Assembly (NCBI RefSeq): GCF_900101745.1
Contig: NZ_FNAD01000010.1
Span: forward strand, 62,001 to 126,000
DNA length: 64,000 bases
Direction: 5' to 3'
Source: Glycomyces harbinensis
GTDB taxonomy: Bacteria; Actinomycetota; Actinomycetes; Mycobacteriales; Micromonosporaceae
Below the pieces are notes generated by a model. That model searched no databases, was not told where the DNA came from, and saw only the letters and a program-made list of their open reading frames with translations. Made by a program: the position numbers and the translations under genes. Of this stretch, positions 57,033-64,000 are shown in pieces; the first letter of the stretch is position 1, and each line of letters begins with the position of its first letter.

Positions 57033-58028
57033 ATGTCCAAGGACAACGCGTCCATCGGACCGTTCAGTCGCCGGAGCATGCTGCTCGGCGGCGGCGCCGC
57101 GCTGATCTTCAGCGGCGCGGGGCTGCTGACGCCCGGCACCGCCAGCGCCCAGCAGGTCATCAACACCAACCAGGAGGGCACCCACAACGGGTACTACTAC
57201 TCCTTCTGGACCGACACCCAGGGCCGGGCCTCGATGACCCTCGGCGCGGGCGGGAACTACAGCAGCACCTGGAACGGCGCCAACAACTGGGTCGGCGGCA
57301 AGGGCTGGCGCAACGGCAGCCGCCGGACCGTGAACTACAGCGGCTCGGTCAACCACGGCAGCAACGGCTACCTGGCCATGTACGGGTGGACCGCCAACCC
57401 GCTGGTGGAGTACTACATCGTCGAGTCCCACGGTCCGTACAACCCCAGCAGCGGCGCCACCAACCGCGGCACGGCCAACATCAACGGCGGCAACTACACC
57501 CTCCTGCACTCCATGCGCTACGACAAGCCGTCGGTGGAGGGCACCAGGACCTTCGCGCAGTACTGGAGCGTCCGCCAGGGCAACCGCAGCTCCGGCACCA
57601 TCGACACCGGCGCCCACTTCGACGCGTGGGCCCGGGCGGGGATGAACCTGGGCAGCTTCAACTACTACATGGTCATGGCGACCGAGGGCTACCAGTCCAG
57701 CGGCAACTCCAACATCACCGTCGACAGCACCGGCGGCGGGAACCCGGACCCCGATCCCGACCCGGGCGGCCCCTGCACGGCCGTCCTGTCGGCCGGCCAG
57801 CGGTGGGGCGACCGGTACAACCTCAACGTGGCCGTCTCGGGTTCGAGCGACTGGAGGACGACGCTGAACATCCCCTCGCCCGCGAAGGTCATCGCGACGT
57901 GGAACTGCAGCGCCTCCTACCCGTCGGCGCAGCAGCTGGTCGCCACCTCCAACGGCAGCGGCAACAACTTCGGCGTCACGATCCAGGCCAACGGCAACTG
58001 GAACTGGCCCACGGTCTCCTGCGGTTAG
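57033..58028 (+). CDS. Secreted GH11 endo-1,4-beta-xylanase with CBM2
   Basis: This 331-residue enzyme cuts xylan internally. A twin-arginine signal peptide (SRRSMLLGG then an ASA cleavage near residue 40) exports it folded. The GH11 jelly roll spans about 45-230, with the nucleophile Glu in [10 protein letters not shown] and the acid/base Glu in [11 protein letters not shown] Pro/Asp linker ([10 protein letters not shown]) leads to a C-terminal family 2 carbohydrate-binding module (about 245-331), bounded by two Cys and rich in surface Trp and Asn. A strong Shine-Dalgarno and a xylanase-type operator precede it. It stands alone. Confidence 0.96.
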   Translation: MSKDNASIGPFSRRSMLLGGGAALIFSGAGLLTPGTASAQQVINTNQEGTHNGYYYSFWTDTQGRASMTLGAGGNYSSTWNGANNWVGGKGWRNGSRRTVNYSGSVNHGSNGYLAMYGWTANPLVEYYIVESHGPYNPSSGATNRGTANINGGNYTLLHSMRYDKPSVEGTRTFAQYWSVRQGNRSSGTIDTGAHFDAWARAGMNLGSFNYYMVMATEGYQSSGNSNITVDSTGGGNPDPDPDPGGPCTAVLSAGQRWGDRYNLNVAVSGSSDWRTTLNIPSPAKVIATWNCSASYPSAQQLVATSNGSGNNFGVTIQANGNWNWPTVSCG

Positions 58029-58163
58029 CGGGGACCGCGGACGGGAGACCCGCAACCACCACGAGGTGGCGCCGGGATGAACTCGGCGCCAACGGCAACG
58101 GACCGGTCGCGACGCGACCGGTCCTCGCCGTCCTCGGTCTCCCGGCCGTTCGCGGGCCGGGCA

Positions 58164-58169
58164 TAGGAT
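58164..58169 (+). promoter_or_regulatory. -10 box of leaderless lipoprotein promoter
   Basis: TAGGAT ends six bases before the ATG at 58176; no Shine-Dalgarno is present. Confidence 0.5.
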
Positions 58170-58175
58170 CGCACC

Positions 58176-58826
58176 ATGCGATCGCCATCCCTCGTGCTCA
58201 GTGCACTCGTCCTCGTCGCCGCCGGAGCCTGCTCCGGCGAGGAGACCCCGCCCGCCGAGGACGTCATCCCCGACGCGGCCGAAGCCATGGCCGAGGTCGA
58301 GTCGGTCCGCTTCGAGCTCGCGGTCGAGGGGAAGGTCGACGGCCTGTCGGTCAAGTCCGCCGACGGGGTCGTCACGGCCGACGGCTCCGCCGAGGGCACC
58401 GGCACGATCACCGCCATGGGCATGGACCTCGAGGTCGAGTACGTGATCATCGGCGAGGACGCCTGGGTCAAGGGCCTCACCGGCGGCTTCCAGCAGATCC
58501 CCGTCGGCGACGAGATGCTGCCGTACGACCCGACGATCCTGCTCGCGCCCGACCGCGGGATCGCGGCCCTGCTCGAAGCGGTCGACTCCGCCGAACCGCA
58601 GGACTCCGAGGAGGTCTCCGGCTTCGACGCCTACCGGTACGAGGTCGTGTTCGACCCGCAGGTGTTCGCCGATTTCATTCCGGCCGAAGGCGACTGGAAC
58701 GAGGCGACCGTGTGGTTCGACCAGGAGACCGCGCGCGTGGTCAAGGCCGAGTTCGCCCAAGGGGACGCCGTGATCACCCTGCTGCTGTCCGACTACGACG
58801 ACCCGGTGACGATTGAAGCCCCCTGA
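58176..58826 (+). CDS. LppX/LprG-type lipid-carrier lipoprotein
   Basis: The 216-residue lipoprotein has a lipobox with Cys19 (AAGAC) and a LolA-like beta fold typical of the LppX/LprA/F/G family. Conserved features include SVRFELAVEGKVDG, VEYVIIGEDAWVKGLTGGF and a C-terminal VIKAEF-like strand (VVKAEFAQGDAVITLLLSDY). Mycobacterial LprG carries triacylated lipids and lipoglycans across the envelope with the MFS protein P55 encoded next to it. The same arrangement here (MFS gene overlapping by 14 bp) supports a lipid-export pair. It appears leaderless. Confidence 0.87.
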   Translation: MRSPSLVLSALVLVAAGACSGEETPPAEDVIPDAAEAMAEVESVRFELAVEGKVDGLSVKSADGVVTADGSAEGTGTITAMGMDLEVEYVIIGEDAWVKGLTGGFQQIPVGDEMLPYDPTILLAPDRGIAALLEAVDSAEPQDSEEVSGFDAYRYEVVFDPQVFADFIPAEGDWNEATVWFDQETARVVKAEFAQGDAVITLLLSDYDDPVTIEAP

Positions 58827-60294
58827 ACCCATCGCGAAGCGTCGGCTCGCGATCGGCGCGGCGGGCGCCGCCGTCCTGCTCGGATCGATCGACGCGTACG
58901 TGCTCGTGTCGGTCCTGGTCGACATGATCGGCGACCTGGAGATCCCCGCCAACCACCTGGAACGCGCGACGCCCCTGGTCACCGGCTACCTCCTCGGCTA
59001 CACCGCGGGCATGCCGCTGCTGGGGCGCCTCTCGGACCGCTTCGGGCGCAAACCGGTCATCCAGATCTGCCTGGCGGCCTTCGCGATCGGCTCGATCGTC
59101 AGCGCCACCGCGACCGAACTGGCCCCGCTCGTGGCCGGACGCGCACTCCAGGGCCTCGCGGGCGGCGCGCTCCTGCCGGTGACGATGGCGCTCGCGTCCG
59201 ACCTGTTCTCCTCCGCCCGCCGCCCGGTCGTGCTCGGCTGGGTCGGCGCGGCCCAGGAGCTCGGCGCGGTCCTCGGCCCCCTGTTCGGCGCGGGCGTCGC
59301 GGCCCTGGTCGGCTGGCGGGGCATCTTCTGGATCAACCTGCCGCTGGCGCTCCTGGCGGCGCTCGCCGTCCACTACGCGCTGCCTTCGGCGAAGGCCGGG
59401 CGCGACGCCGGACGCGTCGACGTGATCGGCGGCCTCCTCCTGGCACTCGCCTTGGGGCTGTTCACCGTCGGGCTCTACAACCCCGACCCCGAACGCGCGG
59501 TCCTGCCCTCGTGGGGGCCGGTCGCGATCGGCGCGGGCGTCGCCGCGCTCGTCGTCTTCGCCCTCCAGCAGCGCCGCTCCCGCGTGCACCTGCTCGACCC
59601 GACCGGAGTCCGGTGGCGGCCCTTCGCGGCCGGGCTCGCCGCGAGCCTCGCCGCAGGGGCCGTCCTCATGGTCACCCTCGTCGACGTGCAGCTGCTCGCC
59701 CAGACCCTCCTGGGCCGCGACTCGGCCGGCGGCGCGCTGCTGCTGATGTGGTTCCTGGTCGGCCTCCCCGCAGGGGCCCTCGCGGGCGGGGCGATCGCCT
59801 CGCGCACGGGCGAGCGCGTCCCGGCCGTCGTCGGCTTCGCGGCCGCGGCCGCCGCCTACGTGTGGGTCGCCCGGTCCCTGCCCGACATCACCCCCGGCGG
59901 CCTCGCGCTGGCCGGGGCCGCGCTCGGCGCCACGATCGCGCCGCTGTCCTCGGCCGCGCTGCGCGCCACTCCCGAAGGGAGCCATGGCACCGCGTCGGCC
60001 GCGGTGGTCGTCGCCCGCATGATGGGGATGCTCGTCGGCGTCGCGGCCCTCACCTCCTGGAGCCTCCACCGCTTCCAGGAGTCGACCGCCGACCTCGACA
60101 CGCCGCTTCCGTTCGGCGTCTCCGAGACCGTGTTCGCCGAGCGGATGGAGATCTACCAGGAGGCGCTGAGCGCCGCGCTCGCCGCGCAGTACGCCGACGT
60201 GTTCACCGCCGCCGCGTTCATCTGCCTCGCCGCCGCTCTCGTCTCGGCGGCCCTGCCCGGACGTGTGCGAGAGCGCACTCAGAACCTCGCTTGA
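58813..60294 (+). CDS. MFS transporter, P55-like (DHA2 type)
   Basis: The 493-residue membrane protein has 14 predicted helices, as in DHA2 exporters. It shows the loop motif GRLSDRFGRKPVIQI and helix 5 motif GAAQELGAVLGPLFGAGVAA. The start is a TTG that overlaps the 3' end of the lipoprotein gene by 14 bp, so the two are co-translated. Mycobacterial P55 exports triacylglycerides and drugs together with LprG; a corresponding role is inferred from the gene pairing and family. Confidence 0.9.
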   Translation: MKPPEPIAKRRLAIGAAGAAVLLGSIDAYVLVSVLVDMIGDLEIPANHLERATPLVTGYLLGYTAGMPLLGRLSDRFGRKPVIQICLAAFAIGSIVSATATELAPLVAGRALQGLAGGALLPVTMALASDLFSSARRPVVLGWVGAAQELGAVLGPLFGAGVAALVGWRGIFWINLPLALLAALAVHYALPSAKAGRDAGRVDVIGGLLLALALGLFTVGLYNPDPERAVLPSWGPVAIGAGVAALVVFALQQRRSRVHLLDPTGVRWRPFAAGLAASLAAGAVLMVTLVDVQLLAQTLLGRDSAGGALLLMWFLVGLPAGALAGGAIASRTGERVPAVVGFAAAAAAYVWVARSLPDITPGGLALAGAALGATIAPLSSAALRATPEGSHGTASAAVVVARMMGMLVGVAALTSWSLHRFQESTADLDTPLPFGVSETVFAERMEIYQEALSAALAAQYADVFTAAAFICLAAALVSAALPGRVRERTQNLA

Positions 60295-60310
60295 GGCGCC
60301 CGCGAGTGGA

Positions 60311-60316
60311 TAAGGT
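60311..60316 (+). promoter_or_regulatory. -10 box of leaderless GNAT gene
   Basis: TAAGGT ends six bases before the ATG at 60323. Confidence 0.45.
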
Positions 60317-60322
60317 TGCGCC

Positions 60323-60613
60323 ATGGCGGATCTTTCTGTGGTCGAGAATGTCGAAGAGCACCGGTACGAGCTGCGCGACGCGGCCGGGACCGTGCTCGGC
60401 TACCTGGAGTACCTGACCCGCGAGGACTTCACCGTCCTGCCCCACACCGAGGTCGACCGGTCCCTGCGCGGGAAGGGCTGGGGCGACCGCCTGGTGCGCC
60501 ACGCCCTGGACGACCTGCGCGCCAAGGGCGCCAAGGCCTACCCGACCTGCCCGTTCGTGGACCGCTGGATCCAGCGCCACGAAGAGTACGAGGACCTCCG
60601 CTACCAGCCCTAG
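60323..60613 (+). CDS. Small GNAT-like protein (YjdJ/NATD1 family)
   Basis: The 96-residue product is a minimal GNAT fold. YLEYLTREDFTVLPHTEVD is followed by the acetyl-CoA-binding RGKGWGDRLVRHALDDLRA, and TCPFVDRWIQRHEEYEDL ends the protein. Members are widespread; the acceptor is not established. It appears leaderless. It follows the MFS gene by 28 bp but has its own promoter signal. Confidence 0.88.
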   Translation: MADLSVVENVEEHRYELRDAAGTVLGYLEYLTREDFTVLPHTEVDRSLRGKGWGDRLVRHALDDLRAKGAKAYPTCPFVDRWIQRHEEYEDLRYQP

Positions 60614-60787
60614 GCCCCCGCTTCCGCGCGTCCCGGAGCCGCCGGTCACGTCTGCTGCGGACTGTTCACCTCCGCGCAAACTGCGGGTTCACTTGTCGTT
60701 CACCTGTGGATGAAGCATCTTCAATATGCGTCTCCCGGCTGCCCGAACCCGGCCCTGTCACCGTCCCTTTGCGAACGGGGGGCGCTG

Positions 60788-61309
60788 ATGCTGTCCGCGC
60801 TCATCCTCCTGCGGCACGTCGCCGAAACCATGCCCTCCGCGGGCCCGGCCGAGGCACGCCTCTCCGAGGCGCAGTTCCGCCGCGCGCGGGCCCTGGCCGA
60901 CTTCCTCCAGCTGTACAACCCCACCGAACTCCTGGCCGGCCCCGGCACCGGCTGCACCGACACCCTCGCACCGCTCGCCGGGCGCCTCGACCTGCGCATC
61001 ACCGTCACCGACGACCTCGCCCCCGCCGCCCCGAAACTCCCCAGCGCCGCCCACACGGCCGTCTGGACCGCCGCCCGCGCCCTGCGCACCCTCCCCGACG
61101 CGCGCCGCACCACCATCGTCTGCGCCGAGAGCGCCGTGCTCGCCGCCCTCCTGGTCGCCGTCGCCGCCCGCGACGGCCACGACCTCTCCCGCTACGAGCA
61201 GCCCATCCCGCTCGGCGACGACACCGGGGTCCTCCCGGCCGGCGCCGGATGGGTCCTCCACCGCGACGACGGCCTCCTCGTGGACGTCAAGCCGCTCGCC
61301 GTGCGGTGA
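60788..61309 (+). CDS. Degenerate histidine-phosphatase-like protein
   Basis: The 173-residue product looks like a histidine phosphatase. LILLRHVAET stands where the catalytic RHG normally is, followed by LSEAQFRRARALADFLQL, the usual dividing helix. The His and Arg of the first motif remain but the Gly is Val. The second catalytic His, expected in the strand read here as TTIVCAESAVLAALL, is replaced (AES). Catalysis by the standard mechanism is therefore doubtful, and a binding or regulatory role is possible. ATG 60788 has GGGGGG upstream; the frame extends to 60710 without support. Confidence 0.65.
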   Translation: MLSALILLRHVAETMPSAGPAEARLSEAQFRRARALADFLQLYNPTELLAGPGTGCTDTLAPLAGRLDLRITVTDDLAPAAPKLPSAAHTAVWTAARALRTLPDARRTTIVCAESAVLAALLVAVAARDGHDLSRYEQPIPLGDDTGVLPAGAGWVLHRDDGLLVDVKPLAVR

Positions 61310-61435
61310 CCCGCCCGGCGGCCGCGCGGGTGAAGCCGCAGGCCCCGCGGTTATTCGATTGCCCCCGCAGGTCAGGTGCGCGTAAGCTCGACCGTTCGTC
61401 TGCGCAATCCTGTACCGATCCACCGGGGGAGCACC

Positions 61436-63475
61436 GTGCCTTCTGACAGCACCGCCGAAGCCGAACTCCAGGCCGAACTCGACAACCACGAGCGCGCCCG
61501 CCGCTACACGGCCGCCATGCGCGCGGCCACCACCGAGATCCACGCGGCCTACGCCGGCGAGGTCGACGAAGGCGGCAAGAGCCGCGCCTACGGCGACGTG
61601 GGGCCCGACAAGCTCTTCGGCTGGGCCATGGCCAACTACACCGTCCCGCGCATGGCCGACCTGACCGACCGCGACATCGCCCTGTTCTTCGGCCGCATCT
61701 GGATGGACGACGGCGAGGACTTCCACATCGGCCGCCGCCACATCCGCGACGAGCACGGCGACCCGCTCGTCCTCGACTGGCGCGCACCGCTCTCCGAGAG
61801 CTTCTACCGCGCCTCGGCCCACGACCGCAAGGACGTCGCCCGACGCCGCCGCTTCGGCTTCCAGGGCGCCCGCATCACCGGCTTCGAGGACGAGAACCTG
61901 CTGCTCGGAGAGGCGTTCGCCTCCGACATCCTCACCGAGGAGATCGAGCGCCCCCGCACCGGCCCGATGCGCGACATCGCCGCGACCATCCAGCCCGAGC
62001 AGGACGAGCTCATCCGCCGCGAGGCCGCAACGAACCTGTGCGTCCAGGGCGCCCCCGGCACCGGCAAGACCGCCGTCGGCCTCCACCGCGCCGCCTGGCT
62101 CCTCTACAACTACACCGAGAAGCTCGACAAGGCCGGCGTCCTCGTCGTCGGCCCCAACGAGGGCTTCCTCTCCTACATCTCGGGCGTCCTCCCCACCCTC
62201 GGCGAGTCCTCCGTCTGGCAGGTCACCGTCCACCAGCTCACCGGCGCCCACACCGCCACCGCCGTCGACTCCCGCGAAGCGGCCCTCGTCAAGCACGACG
62301 CCCGCATGGCCCTCGTGTGCGAACGGGCCGTCTGGGGCCACGTCGGCACCGTCGCCGCAGCAGGCATCACCCCCGACGAAGGCCTCCTCATCGCCGACGG
62401 CGGCTGGCGCTGGCGCCTCGGCCTCAACTATCTCGAGACGGCGGTCGCCAACGCCCGCAAGCACACCCGCACCTACACGGCCGGGCGCAAGGCCGTGGAG
62501 GACGCCATCGTCCAAGGCGCGCGCCGCCAGGCCGAGATCCGCTCCGGCCACTCGCCCGACTCGAAGTGGGCCACCAGGATCAAGCGCGTCCCCGCCGTCC
62601 AGGCGTTCCTCGACGCGGTGTGGCCCAAGCTCAACACCAAGACCGTGATGAAGAAGCTCTACGGCGACGCCGACTTCCGCGCCGACGCCACCCGCGGCAT
62701 CCTCACCGAGGACGAGGCCGCGCTCCTGAGCGGGAAGCCCGCCAAGCCGACCGCGGCGGACCTCCTCATCACCGACGAGATCGAGTCGTACCTCAAACTC
62801 CGTGAACCCTCGGAGTCCTTCGGCCACATCGTCATCGACGAAGCGCAGGACCTCTCCCCGATGCAGTGCCGCGTCATCGCCCGCCGCTCCGGCAAGGGCT
62901 CGGTGACCGTCCTCGGCGACCTCGCCCAGGGCACCACCCCCTGGGCCGCCTCCTCCTGGACCGACCAGATGCGCCACCTCGGCAAGGACCGGGTCGAGCA
63001 CACCGAGCTGACCACCGGCTTCCGCGTCCCCGCGGTCATCATCGAACTCGCCAACCGGGTCCTGCCCCACCTCGGCGTCGACGTCGCCCCCGCCCGCTCG
63101 ATCCGCTCCGACGGCTCGCTCGACCGGGTCGAGGACCCCGACCTCCCCGCGGCCGCCAGGGAAGCGGTCGGCAAGGCCCTCGCCGAGGAAGGCCTCGTCG
63201 GCGTCATCGCCGCCGACGAGCGGGCCGAGGCCCTGCGCACCCTGCTCGCGGGGACCGACCGCGTCGAAGTGGTCGCCGCGAGCCTCGCCAAGGGCCTCGA
63301 GTTCGACCACGTGGTGGTCGTCGAACCCGCCGAGATCGTCGAGGCCCCCGCGTCCGCAGGCCCCTCCTCCTCCGACCGGGTCGGCCTGCGCCACCTGTAC
63401 GTCGCGCTCACCCGCGCCGTCTCGCGCCTCACCGTCGTCCACGCCCGGCCGCTCCCGCCCGAGATGGCGGCCTGA
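61436..63475 (+). CDS. UvrD-like helicase of the HelD/HelR group
   Basis: The 679-residue SF1 protein resembles actinobacterial HelD/HelR, which enters RNA polymerase, removes it from DNA and in some species confers rifamycin tolerance. An N-terminal helical segment (about 5-45) precedes the family-specific YFGR-like block (DIALFFGRIWMDDGEDFHIGRR over two blocks, then VLDWRAPLSESFYRAS). Walker A is GAPGTGKTAVGLHRA, Walker B is VIDEAQDLSPMQ and the late motif is LYVALTRAVSRLTVVH. GGGGGAG precedes the GTG start. No rifamycin-associated inverted repeat is evident upstream. Confidence 0.9.
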   Translation: MPSDSTAEAELQAELDNHERARRYTAAMRAATTEIHAAYAGEVDEGGKSRAYGDVGPDKLFGWAMANYTVPRMADLTDRDIALFFGRIWMDDGEDFHIGRRHIRDEHGDPLVLDWRAPLSESFYRASAHDRKDVARRRRFGFQGARITGFEDENLLLGEAFASDILTEEIERPRTGPMRDIAATIQPEQDELIRREAATNLCVQGAPGTGKTAVGLHRAAWLLYNYTEKLDKAGVLVVGPNEGFLSYISGVLPTLGESSVWQVTVHQLTGAHTATAVDSREAALVKHDARMALVCERAVWGHVGTVAAAGITPDEGLLIADGGWRWRLGLNYLETAVANARKHTRTYTAGRKAVEDAIVQGARRQAEIRSGHSPDSKWATRIKRVPAVQAFLDAVWPKLNTKTVMKKLYGDADFRADATRGILTEDEAALLSGKPAKPTAADLLITDEIESYLKLREPSESFGHIVIDEAQDLSPMQCRVIARRSGKGSVTVLGDLAQGTTPWAASSWTDQMRHLGKDRVEHTELTTGFRVPAVIIELANRVLPHLGVDVAPARSIRSDGSLDRVEDPDLPAAAREAVGKALAEEGLVGVIAADERAEALRTLLAGTDRVEVVAASLAKGLEFDHVVVVEPAEIVEAPASAGPSSSDRVGLRHLYVALTRAVSRLTVVHARPLPPEMAA

Positions 63476-63773
63476 ACCCGCGGGCCGCCGGGCGCGCTGT
63501 GGCCCCCGCCTCCGCTTGCATACCGATTCGGTCACGAATATCGAACACCGATGTGAACGCCGAGATTGTCGGCGAACGCCCAAATTCGTACGGTTCCTTT
63601 ACGAAAAGCTTATAAACCGCCTGTTACCAGCGAGTACGCCCTCCTCATAAGCCGCACGACACCCCTGTGGACGGTCAAAGGGACACATCGGTCGCAGTGG
63701 CATCCCCTGCTCATATTCGCTCAGAGCCACGCGAATCATTTCGCACAGCGCAGCGCGAAACATGAGGAGAACG
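63476..63773. other. Intergenic region before the solute-binding protein gene, 298 bp
   Basis: This region is richer in A and T than its surroundings, especially 63530-63620, with a TATAAA-like stretch near 63611-63616 that could be a -10 box. I see no gene and no clear operator. Confidence 0.4.
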
Positions 63774-64000
63774 ATGTTGCAAGGTAAGCGACCGGCGGCC
63801 GCCGCAATCGGCGTGGGCGCGGCCCTGGTCATGGTCGCCGGCGGGACCACCGCCTGCGGAACGGGCGACGAGTCGGCGAACCCCGGCTTCCAGGGGTGCC
63901 AGGCCGACCCGGTCACGTGCAACTCCGGCGAACGTGCCGACGGCGGCGAGATCACCTGGGGCCTCGACGGGTCCTGGACCGGATGGAACCCCAACACGAG
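63774..64000 (+). CDS. Solute-binding lipoprotein of an ABC importer, 3' end outside window
   Basis: Only the first 75 codons are present. They encode a lipoprotein signal peptide with a lipobox ending near Cys28 (GTTAC), a short linker with two further Cys (GCQADPVTC), and then GEITWGLDGSWTGWNPN. The last segment is the typical opening strand of family 5 (oligopeptide/nickel type) solute-binding proteins. GAGGAGA precedes the ATG. Transporter genes would be expected beyond the window. Confidence 0.8.
   Translation, partial: MLQGKRPAAAAIGVGAALVMVAGGTTACGTGDESANPGFQGCQADPVTCNSGERADGGEITWGLDGSWTGWNPNT

Overview
The window is very GC-rich DNA, with third codon positions almost always G or C, frequent GTG starts and many four-base start/stop overlaps. 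It comes from a high-GC actinomycete. Gene order supports this in three places. The block zinc-ribbon protein / 5-formyl-THF cyclo-ligase / galU / moeA / rimJ matches the Mycobacterium Rv0991c-Rv0995 region. The block groES-groEL / BldM-like regulator / DUF5319 / guaB / guaB3 resembles the Streptomyces and Micromonospora order. The pair LppX-type lipoprotein / MFS exporter resembles lprG-p55. An assignment near Micromonosporales or Glycomycetales is an inference only. Nearly all of the window is ordinary chromosomal sequence; I saw no insertion sequence, prophage or CRISPR array.

Layout: 1-4.3 kb holds a truncated MFS gene, an IclR regulator and small secreted proteins. 4.3-7.2 kb is the 2-oxoglutarate:ferredoxin oxidoreductase operon (korA-korB). 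7.6-9.1 kb is an ECF sigma factor with a membrane partner. 9.7-14.3 kb is a mini complex-I operon (nuoA-B-C-H only) followed by a class A penicillin-binding protein whose transpeptidase motifs are all destroyed. 14.4-20.8 kb is the Ruc-like / cyclo-ligase / GGDEF / galU / moeA / rimJ block; moeA and rimJ are joined by three ATGA-chained mini-ORFs. 20.8-25.9 kb has map, a small HTH regulator, purK-purE, a RidA protein, a toxin-antitoxin pair and a methyltransferase. 26-31.1 kb has groES-groEL behind two CIRCE operators, an ABC-class ATPase and a BldM-like regulator.

31.2-41.3 kb is an accessory catabolic locus: amidase, acetamidase/formamidase-like hydrolase, GntR regulator, TauE/SafE permease, two cytosine-deaminase-like amidohydrolases and an ABC importer. 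Its intergenic regions repeat a GTATAC(GA) site, which suggests one GntR regulon for uptake and hydrolysis of an unidentified N-heterocyclic or amide compound. 41.4-45.1 kb is DUF5319, a small acidic protein, guaB and guaB3. 45.4-51.3 kb encodes a large class III cyclase-ATPase-TPR protein and a membrane Ser/Thr kinase. 51.4-54.9 kb is nrdA-nrdB, followed by tRNA-Arg(CCG). 55.4-64 kb has a DUF2786 protein, a Tat-exported GH11 xylanase with CBM2, the lipoprotein-MFS pair, a small GNAT protein, a degenerate histidine phosphatase, a HelD/HelR-like helicase and the start of a solute-binding lipoprotein.

A window-wide feature is leaderless transcription: at least ten genes have a TANNNT -10 hexamer exactly six bases before the start codon and no Shine-Dalgarno sequence.
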